Origin: a bacterium | GTDB taxonomy: Bacteria > Verrucomicrobiota > Verrucomicrobiae > Opitutales > Opitutaceae | Length of the DNA stretch: 19,736 nt | Direction of reading: 5' to 3' | NCBI GenBank assembly: GCA_021780625.1 | Contig: JAJXYI010000178.1 | Coordinates: forward strand, 1 to 19,736 | In this document: piece by piece, positions 1 through 5,831 of the stretch | Layout: every line of letters begins with the position of its first letter | How positions within the stretch are numbered: the stretch's first letter is position 1 | Translations under genes and position numbers: made by a program | Notes under the pieces: model-generated | What the model was told of the DNA's origin: nothing | Database searches by the model: none | The model's input: the letters and a program-made list of their open reading frames with translations, nothing else

Positions 1-826
1 CAAAGGCCAGCAGGCCGTTCAATGCGAGTGCGATCGCGACGATGTGAAGCCCGCTGATCGCGAACAGGTGAAGGGTGCCGCTGCGCATGAACAGCAGCCT
101 CGACGCCTGGCTCATCTCGGCGGTGCGACCGAGCAGCATGGCCCTGAGCACGCCTGCCAGGTCGGGGCGCTCGCGGGCGATGCCGATTCCGAGAATCGAA
201 TGGATCCTGCGCTCGGCCGCCGCGCACAGGAGCCGATAGGCGCCGGGCCGGCCCGACTCGCCGAGCACCTCGCCACGCGCCAGCCTGAAATTGATCCCCA
301 GGTCCGTCAGGTACCCTTCGAATGAATACGGCTCGCCGATGACGGGCAACCGTTCGAGCACCCCGCGAACCCGCAGCTCGCTGCCCGCGATCGGAGCAAG
401 ACGCCGCGGATCGATGCTCAGCGAGACGTATACCGGCTGCCCGCGCAGCTCCGCCACGTGGCGCTCCGCCTCCGTCACCGTGACCAGAGCGGCGAAGCGT
501 TCCCGGTCCTTCGAGGGATAGAGGCGCCCGCAACGCACCTTGAGCTGCACCTCCCTCGGCGGAAGGCGCTCCCACGCGTCCAGGCGATTCCGGTGCATCC
601 GGTAGGCGCCGATCCCCGCCAGCACCAGCGCTGCGACGAACGCCGGCGCCCAACCCCGCGCCTCCCGCCACGCCGCACCCACCGCGATCCCGGCGCACAG
701 CGCGGCAAGGGTCAGGGCCAGGCCCGCCGGCATCCCCACCCCGACGCGGCCCGCCACCAGCCCCACCGTCATCGGCAGCGTGATCCACAGGAGCGGCGAA
801 CGGTGCCGGAGCGAACGGTCTTTCAC
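1..826 (-). CDS. comEC: ComEC/Rec2 DNA internalization channel protein, N-terminal part (runs off window)
   Basis: This is the first ~275 residues of a ComEC/Rec2-family inner-membrane protein, which moves single-stranded DNA across the membrane in natural transformation. It is read on the minus strand in one open frame from a GTG at 826-824 to the left edge. The start is followed by VKDRSLRHRSPLLW and two hydrophobic stretches. Next comes the small soluble DUF4131-type domain (about residues 80-180, including the segment RGVLERLPVIGEPYSFEGYL). Then begins the competence domain, with its diagnostic segment GTLHLFAISGLHIVAIALAL near the cut edge. In-frame TAA codons lie just upstream of the GTG, so the start is well bounded, but I see no Shine-Dalgarno sequence. 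The remaining transmembrane helices and the usual C-terminal metallo-beta-lactamase-like domain would lie outside the window. It diverges from rarA across an AT-rich gap. Family assignment is firm; competence of the organism is not shown. Confidence 0.9.
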   Translation of the reverse strand, partial: MKDRSLRHRSPLLWITLPMTVGLVAGRVGVGMPAGLALTLAALCAGIAVGAAWREARGWAPAFVAALVLAGIGAYRMHRNRLDAWERLPPREVQLKVRCGRLYPSKDRERFAALVTVTEAERHVAELRGQPVYVSLSIDPRRLAPIAGSELRVRGVLERLPVIGEPYSFEGYLTDLGINFRLARGEVLGESGRPGAYRLLCAAAERRIHSILGIGIARERPDLAGVLRAMLLGRTAEMSQASRLLFMRSGTLHLFAISGLHIVAIALALNGLLAF

Positions 827-829
827 GGC

Positions 830-860
830 AAAACGTTAATTTTAATTTACCTTTTTCTTC
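830..860. promoter_or_regulatory. AT-rich divergent promoter zone between comEC and rarA
   Basis: In this 31-base stretch 25 bases are A or T, in otherwise GC-rich DNA. It lies directly between the comEC GTG and the rarA start, where both promoters are expected. On the minus strand it holds TTGAAG and a TAAAAT-like -10, but at poor spacing, so I do not assign exact hexamers. Confidence 0.4.
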
Positions 861-932
861 AAGCCTCGCTTTCCGCGGGGGAGCGGTGATTGAGCGTCGC
901 TTTCACCTTTCCTCGCGCGGATTTCCGCCCAC

Positions 933-939
933 AAAGGAG
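933..939 (+). promoter_or_regulatory. Shine-Dalgarno sequence selecting the rarA start
   Basis: AAAGGAG lies 3 bases before the ATG at 943. It favours that ATG over the in-frame GTG at 886, which has no such sequence and would add 19 residues unlike other RarA proteins. The spacing is short, which is the only reservation. Confidence 0.6.
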
Positions 940-942
940 CGC

Positions 943-2319
943 ATGCAGGACGATTCCCAAGGTGATCTGTTTGCGGACCCGGAGGACGACGCGCGCGTCG
1001 AGGGTGGGCCCGCGGCGGCGCCGACGCCCCGGGCGCATCAGCCGCTCGCCGCGCGCATGCGGCCGCGCTGCCTCGCGGAAGTCGTCGGCCAGTGCCACAT
1101 CACCGCGGCGGGCAACCTGCTGCCGAGGCTGGTCAGCCAGAACCGGTTCGGAAGCCTGCTTTTCTACGGGCCGCCGGGCTGCGGCAAGACGAGTCTCGCG
1201 GAGGCGATCGCCGCAGAGACGCGGAGTCGCTTCGTGCGCTTGAACGCGGTCCTGAGCAACGTGGCGGAGCTGCGCGAGATCCTCGCCCAGGCGCGCCGGC
1301 GCCCAGAGTCGGCCACGATCCTGTTCATCGACGAACTGCACCGGTTCAACAAAGCCCAGCAGGACCTGCTGCTTCCGGATGTCGAGGAGGGCTCGGTGCG
1401 GCTGATCGGTGCGACGACCCACAACCCGGGGTTTTACGTCAACCCGCCGCTGCTTTCGCGCAGCCACCTGTTCCGCCTGGAGCCGTTGAAACCGGAGACG
1501 ATGGCAGGGGTTATGCGCGCGGCGCTGGACGATGCCGAGCGGGGGCTGGGCGCACGCCGCCTGACCGCGTCGGACACGGTCCTGGTGAGGCTCGCGCGCC
1601 TGTGCGACGGCGACCTGCGTCGTGCGCTCAATGCGCTCGAGGTGATCGCGCTCAGCCTTCCCGAGGCGGGCGAGATCACGGACGCCGAGCTGGAGGTGTT
1701 CGCACGCGAGCGCCGGATCCGCTACGATGCGGACGAGGACGAGCACTACGACACGATCTCCGCATTCATCAAAAGCTGCCGCGGCTGCGATCCGGACGCG
1801 GCGATGTACTGGCTCGCGAAGATGCTCGAGGGCGGCGAGGACCCGCGCTTCGTGGCCCGGCGCCTGGTGATCCTCGCAAGCGAGGACGTGGGACTGGCCG
1901 ACCCGCTGGCCCTGCCCCTGGCGGTCGCCGCGCATCACGCGGTCGATTTCATCGGCCTGCCGGAGGCCGAGCTGACGCTCGCGCACGCGACGCTCTACAT
2001 TGCCTGCGCCCCGAAGAGCAATTCGGCGACCCTCGCGCTCTCAGCGGCGCATGCGGCCCTGAAGGAGCAGCCCGTCCAGGACGTGCCCATCGCGCTCCGC
2101 GACAAGGGAGGGCAGGCCAGCAAGCGCATGGGGCACGGGAAAGGTTACCTGTACGCCCACGATTTTCCCGAAGCGATCACGGGCCAGGACTATCTCAGCA
2201 AGCCCCTGACCCTCTACACGCCGAAGGCGGCGGGCATGGAGGCGCGCATCGCCGAGCGCCTCGCGCGCTGGCAGGGACTGAAGGCCGAGATCCAGGCGCG
2301 CTCCCAGGGCCGGGGCTGA
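943..2319 (+). CDS. rarA: Replication-associated recombination protein RarA (MgsA), AAA+ ATPase
   Basis: RarA/MgsA is a cytoplasmic AAA+ ATPase of the clamp-loader clade. It acts at stalled replication forks, binds SSB and opens duplex ends. The 458-residue protein shows Walker A GPPGCGKT at ~76-83 and Walker B ILFIDE at ~126-131. These are followed by the LHRFNKAQQD segment, sensor 1 GATTHNP at ~156 (usually GATTENP) and sensor 2 GDLRRALNALE. The C-terminal RarA signature is complete: YD.DEDEHYDTISAFIKS, then RGCDPDAAMYWLAKMLEGGEDPRF and RRLVILASEDVGLADP. Length is slightly above the usual ~440 because of a ~35-residue N-terminal tail that begins MQDDSQGDLFADP, as in many RarA proteins. It is divergent from comEC and convergent with the propeller gene, so it is probably transcribed alone. 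Its stop codon forms part of the terminator-like hairpin that follows. Identification is secure. Confidence 0.96.
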   Translation: MQDDSQGDLFADPEDDARVEGGPAAAPTPRAHQPLAARMRPRCLAEVVGQCHITAAGNLLPRLVSQNRFGSLLFYGPPGCGKTSLAEAIAAETRSRFVRLNAVLSNVAELREILAQARRRPESATILFIDELHRFNKAQQDLLLPDVEEGSVRLIGATTHNPGFYVNPPLLSRSHLFRLEPLKPETMAGVMRAALDDAERGLGARRLTASDTVLVRLARLCDGDLRRALNALEVIALSLPEAGEITDAELEVFARERRIRYDADEDEHYDTISAFIKSCRGCDPDAAMYWLAKMLEGGEDPRFVARRLVILASEDVGLADPLALPLAVAAHHAVDFIGLPEAELTLAHATLYIACAPKSNSATLALSAAHAALKEQPVQDVPIALRDKGGQASKRMGHGKGYLYAHDFPEAITGQDYLSKPLTLYTPKAAGMEARIAERLARWQGLKAEIQARSQGRG

Positions 2320-2338
2320 GGCGCACCGCGCGCCTCAG
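2316..2338. terminator. Bidirectional hairpin containing both convergent stop codons
   Basis: CTGAGGCGC at 2316-2324 is perfectly complementary to GCGCCTCAG at 2330-2338, giving a 9-bp GC-rich stem with a 5-base loop. The TGA of rarA (2317-2319) sits in the left arm and the TGA of the minus-strand propeller gene (2335-2337) in the right arm. No T-tract follows on either strand, so intrinsic termination is inferred from position and stem strength only. Confidence 0.6.
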
Positions 2339-3741
2339 GCGGTGGGCAGCAGCTGGTAGCTCACAAACGCGAAGCGCTTCGCGTCCGGGGACCAGGATGG
2401 GACGTTGATCGTCCCCTGCCCTCCGAAGAAGCGAGCGAGCACGCGCGGATTCCCACCGACGGCCGGCAGCGCGCGCAGGCTCACGTCCTTGTTCGGCGGG
2501 TGACCGGTCACGTCTGCGCCATAGGTGAGCAGCACGACGTGGCGGCCGTCCGGCGACGGATGCGCGAACCAGTTGTTGGCATCGTCAAAGGTGACCTGCT
2601 CGAGCTCGCTGCCGTCGGGGCGCACGCGCCAGATCTGCATGCGTCCGGTGCGATCGGAATTGAAATAGATCCACGCGCCGTTCGGCGAGTAGTCGGGACC
2701 GTCGTCGAGCCCGCCCGGCGCCGCGGTGGTCACGCGCGTCTCCTCCCCTCCCCCGGCGGGAATCGTGAAGATGCCGAACGCCCCGTCGCGCTGGGCGCAG
2801 TAGGCGAGCGTCCGGCCGTCGGGCGACCAGCCGTGCCAGTAGGAGGGTCCGTTCCGCGTGATCCGCCTCGGCGCGCCCCCCGCGGAGGGAAGGACGTAGA
2901 TGAGGGAGCGGTCCTCCTCCGTGTGGTCGCTGATGGCGATCAGCGAGCCATCGGGGGACAGCCCGTGGTCGTTGTTGCAGCGCGTCGCGAAGCCGGTGTC
3001 GATCGGCTGCGGGGCGCCCCCGTCGGTGGAAATCCGATACAGGCGTCCCCCTCCGTTGAAGATGAGCGAGGCGCCGTCGCGCGACCAGTTGGGGGCCTCG
3101 ATGTGCTGCTCCGTCCGATACACGATGCTGCGGCGGAGCGTGGCGAGTTCCAGGATCTCGAGGGCGCACACCATGCGGCCGGAGCCCGGGGCGAGGGCGG
3201 AATAGACGGGCTCCTCGAAGCCGGCACCCGACGCCCCGCAGTCCCAGGCCGCCACGCCGAGATAGACGCTCTCCGGAAGGGGAACCCGTACCGATCCGCC
3301 GGTGGCCTCCCAGGCCCCGTTCGCCCCGGCCGTCGACATCGAGAGGTAATCGCCGCGGCGCTCGAGCCGGATCCGCCGGTGGCCTGCCGTCGACGCGACA
3401 AGCTCGCGCCTGTCCGCGCCCGGCGAGTCGCAGGTCTGCAGCACCGGGCGGCCGCCCGGCACCAGCAACGCGACGGCGGAGGGGCACGGTGCATCCAGGC
3501 TCGCCCGGATCATCAGTCCGACCTCGCCCTCCGGCAGCGTCGCCGCGAGCGCCGCGTCGCCGGAGACCTTTTTCCACACAAACTGAAACCGCGCGTCGGC
3601 GCCCCAGAGCGGCCCCGAGCCCGGGAGGATCCAGCGGCCGGCATCCCGCCGGAGGGCCGGATGTTCGCCGGAGGGGTTTGAGCCGAGGATGGCGTGGCCC
3701 TCGAAGGGTTCGCCCGGGGAGGTCGGAGTGGAGTCGCTCAT
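2335..3741 (-). CDS. TolB-family six-bladed beta-propeller protein with N-terminal beta-sandwich domain
   Basis: This 468-residue protein has two parts. Residues ~10-200 form an all-beta domain resembling DUF1349/concanavalin-like sandwiches (FQFVWKKVSGDAALAATL, then RIRLERRGDYLSMS). Residues ~205-465 hold six PD40/TolB repeats, marked by PNWSRDG, HGLSPDG, HGWSPDG, PDYSPNG, AHPSPDG and PSWSPDA, which fits a six-bladed propeller. Such propellers bind proteins or carbohydrate; some sugar-active enzymes (PL22 oligogalacturonate lyases) use related folds, but I cannot see a catalytic set. Unlike true TolB it has no signal peptide, and the MSDSTPTSPG start is polar, so a cytoplasmic location is predicted. 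The upstream secreted-protein gene ends only 29 bases before this ATG, so the two are probably cotranscribed. I see no good Shine-Dalgarno sequence. Fold assignment is strong; function is unknown. Confidence 0.88.
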   Translation of the reverse strand: MSDSTPTSPGEPFEGHAILGSNPSGEHPALRRDAGRWILPGSGPLWGADARFQFVWKKVSGDAALAATLPEGEVGLMIRASLDAPCPSAVALLVPGGRPVLQTCDSPGADRRELVASTAGHRRIRLERRGDYLSMSTAGANGAWEATGGSVRVPLPESVYLGVAAWDCGASGAGFEEPVYSALAPGSGRMVCALEILELATLRRSIVYRTEQHIEAPNWSRDGASLIFNGGGRLYRISTDGGAPQPIDTGFATRCNNDHGLSPDGSLIAISDHTEEDRSLIYVLPSAGGAPRRITRNGPSYWHGWSPDGRTLAYCAQRDGAFGIFTIPAGGGEETRVTTAAPGGLDDGPDYSPNGAWIYFNSDRTGRMQIWRVRPDGSELEQVTFDDANNWFAHPSPDGRHVVLLTYGADVTGHPPNKDVSLRALPAVGGNPRVLARFFGGQGTINVPSWSPDAKRFAFVSYQLLPTA

Positions 3742-3770
3742 GGGTTTCGGGAAGGTTGCCGACTGCCGGC

Positions 3771-5609
3771 TCAGCGCCGCGTCAGGAGGCGGAATGAATG
3801 GGCCGGGACGTCGAGTGCAACCACCGCCTGCCCTTTGTCGAGCGTGTGCGGGATCACACCACCGCCAAGACCGTCCACCACGGCGCGCGAGGAATCGTTC
3901 AGACGGACCCGCACGGACACCGGCTCATCGCGAAAATTCTGCACGATCACCGCGCCATTGTCGTACTCGAAGAGCGCCACTTTCGACGGTCCCTCGAGCT
4001 GAGCCGGCAGACCGTCGGACGCCAGCGCCCGGATGCGGTTGAGGACGTCGGGCGGAAGCCGATACAGGTCGAGCGGGTTGTCCGGGATGGTCAGGACATA
4101 GAGCTTCCCGCGGTTGTAGGCGTGCATGAGCACCATCGGGAATCCCATGCCGGAAGCCCGGCCGCTGAGGATGTCCCAGGAATTGTTGGTCAGGTAGCGC
4201 ACCTCGGGGATCAGCATCGGCTTCTCGATGCGGTCCTCACCGCCCCAATACGAAAAGTCCGCGACAAAGGCCCGGCGCTCGCCGCAGCGGAACTCGCCAA
4301 TGTCGGAGAGCCCGCGGTCCTGGAGCGCGTGCAGGAGTCCGGAGGTGATGATCACGCGTCCGCCCGCGCGGAGTTTCGCCTCGATCTCGCGCACGAGGTT
4401 CGGGTCGCCCTTGGCGTCCTCGGTCAGGAGAACAACGGGCGCGGACGCGGGAAACGTCGGGTGCAGCTCCACGGGGATGCCGCACATGCCGAGCACGTTG
4501 TGGAGGTAGTCCTCGCCGGTCGAGTTGAAGGGCCGGTAGGAGGCGACGCCCACCGGATTGCCAAGTTTTCCGACGACGCGGTCGGCGAGGTCGAGCGCCT
4601 GGCCGGCGACGCAGGCGAGCGTCGGCGTGACGCCGCGCGGGACCGCCGCGACGGCGCGGTCATAGTCGAAGGACGTGCCCTCGCCCTGCCAAGGGGCGCG
4701 GTCGGAGGGCTGGAGCGGCTCGACCAGCTCGTTGAGCGCGAAGAGCGTGATCTCCGGGGCCTTCGCGAACATGGTGTCCCACAACTGCTCGGCGTAGCGG
4801 TCAGCGGTGACGCGGGCACCGGTGTCGACCCAGCCGCCGCCGTTGCGCCCGGGGGCGACATTCTCGAGGTAACGGAAGATCTCGTAACTCTGGTACTGTT
4901 GCAGGTGCTGGCCCGTGATGACGGGGTCGCGCGTCTCGGTGCCGGTGTAGATGCGGTCGAACATGGCGGGCTCCGTGGCCAGGTTGTATCCAGAGCCCTG
5001 ATAATGTTCGTACCAGTTGGGATATTTGATCGTCACCTTGACGCCGGGATTCACCGAGCGGGCGGCGCCGAGCACCAGGTCGTGGGCGACCTCGGTCATG
5101 AGGCCGAGGCGGAACTGGGTCCAGGACTGGGTGCCCTTGGCGGCGATGCAGCTGTCGCAGGTGCAGGTCGTGAAGAAGAAGTCGTCGAGGATGAACGAGT
5201 CGAAATTGCGGGCGGTGGCCTCGACGACCCGTTTGAACTCCGCGCGCTGGGAGGGCTGGGTGTAGCAGAAGGTCTCGAAGAGGTTGCGTTCATTGCGCAC
5301 CGCCGCGATGCCGCCGGCGACCTGCACGCCGTGCGCCTCGAAGAAGCGCTTCGCGGCCTGGAGCGTGGCGTCGTCGACCAGAATGCCGTCGCGAAAGGTT
5401 TCGAGATAGACCTTGTCGACCTTCACCTGCGAGCTGACGAGGTTCCACCGGGCCTGGAGCCAGGCGGGGTCCTTCATCTTCTGCACTTCGTAGGCGCGCA
5501 CATAAACGGCGACGTGGAAGTTGCGGTAGTTCGAGGCGGAGGCGGGGAAGGCGAGGGCCATGGTGAACAGCCCGAGCAGGAGGGCCAGGGGGAGTTTGTA
5601 CGAGGGCAT
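3771..5609 (-). CDS. Secreted glycosidase-like protein of unrecognised family (TIM-barrel-like plus GATase-like domain)
   Basis: I do not recognise this 612-residue family by name. The N-terminus is a clear Sec signal peptide: a Lys, a hydrophobic core at ~7-20, then FPASA with cleavage predicted after residue 25. Residues ~28-330 read like an alpha/beta barrel. They contain VDKVYLETFRDG, an acidic-aromatic strand LDDFFFTTC with a CxCxxC cluster (C149, C151, C154), VKVTIKYPNWYEHY and LFALNELVEPL. A DD strand followed by a Cys cluster is seen in several putative glycosyl hydrolases. Residues ~330-500 (GVASYRPF, PVVLLTEDAKG, LRAGGRVIITSGLLHAL) resemble the class I GATase-like domain that follows the barrel in GH42-type enzymes. 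Residues ~545-612 look like a C-terminal beta domain. D142, D143 and E294 are candidate acidic residues. It is the first gene of a likely two-gene unit with the propeller gene and diverges from the GH78 gene. A glycoside hydrolase role is inferred from fold-like features and context. Confidence 0.8.
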   Translation of the reverse strand: MPSYKLPLALLLGLFTMALAFPASASNYRNFHVAVYVRAYEVQKMKDPAWLQARWNLVSSQVKVDKVYLETFRDGILVDDATLQAAKRFFEAHGVQVAGGIAAVRNERNLFETFCYTQPSQRAEFKRVVEATARNFDSFILDDFFFTTCTCDSCIAAKGTQSWTQFRLGLMTEVAHDLVLGAARSVNPGVKVTIKYPNWYEHYQGSGYNLATEPAMFDRIYTGTETRDPVITGQHLQQYQSYEIFRYLENVAPGRNGGGWVDTGARVTADRYAEQLWDTMFAKAPEITLFALNELVEPLQPSDRAPWQGEGTSFDYDRAVAAVPRGVTPTLACVAGQALDLADRVVGKLGNPVGVASYRPFNSTGEDYLHNVLGMCGIPVELHPTFPASAPVVLLTEDAKGDPNLVREIEAKLRAGGRVIITSGLLHALQDRGLSDIGEFRCGERRAFVADFSYWGGEDRIEKPMLIPEVRYLTNNSWDILSGRASGMGFPMVLMHAYNRGKLYVLTIPDNPLDLYRLPPDVLNRIRALASDGLPAQLEGPSKVALFEYDNGAVIVQNFRDEPVSVRVRLNDSSRAVVDGLGGGVIPHTLDKGQAVVALDVPAHSFRLLTRR

Positions 5610-5714
5610 GGGGAAAAAGCGATTCGGCGCGGCGTCTCGGGGCCGTGCCTTGGCTGGGGGGGCGTCGTCCTAGGCCGCAACCGATCCCCACGGCTGTCAA
5701 CGCGGAGGGGCTTC

Positions 5715-5732
5715 GGTTCAATTGATTGAGCC
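5715..5732. promoter_or_regulatory. Candidate operator: imperfect 18-bp palindrome in divergent gap
   Basis: GGTTCAATTGATTGAGCC pairs at 7 of 9 positions and has a perfect core, TCAAT-TG-ATTGA. It lies in the 222-bp gap (5610-5831) between the divergent secreted-protein and GH78 genes. Its size and symmetry suit a LacI-type or similar repressor acting on both directions. A TTGACA hexamer on the minus strand (5700-5695) is nearby, but no convincing -10 follows it. No regulator gene is in the window. The rest of the gap shows nothing I can name. Confidence 0.35.
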
Positions 5733-5831
5733 ACAAAGGCAGCCGGATCCACCTCTGCTTCGCGGCCTGAAGTCGTCCTCGGCAAAACCCGTCGCGCGGT
5801 CCAAGCTTGGCCGCTTCACCGCATCCCGCCC

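Noticed and set aside
886..942. Upstream GTG extension of rarA adding 19 residues
   Set aside because: The ATG at 943 has AAAGGAG directly before it and matches the usual RarA N-terminus; the extension is Arg/Ser/Pro-rich and unlike the family.
1092..2408. Long plus-strand frame overlapping rarA in another phase
   Set aside because: Rich in Arg, Gly, Pro and Ala with no motifs; rarA is complete in its own frame.
5672..5700. TTGACA on the minus strand as a full promoter for the 612-residue protein gene
   Set aside because: At 17-base spacing the -10 position reads CGGCCT, so only the -35 is consensus-like.
3798..5729. Long plus-strand open frame opposite the secreted 612-residue protein gene
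   Set aside because: Composition is dominated by Gly, Val, Arg and Glu with no domain. It is the antisense shadow common in GC-rich genes; the minus-strand protein has a signal peptide and conserved-looking motifs.
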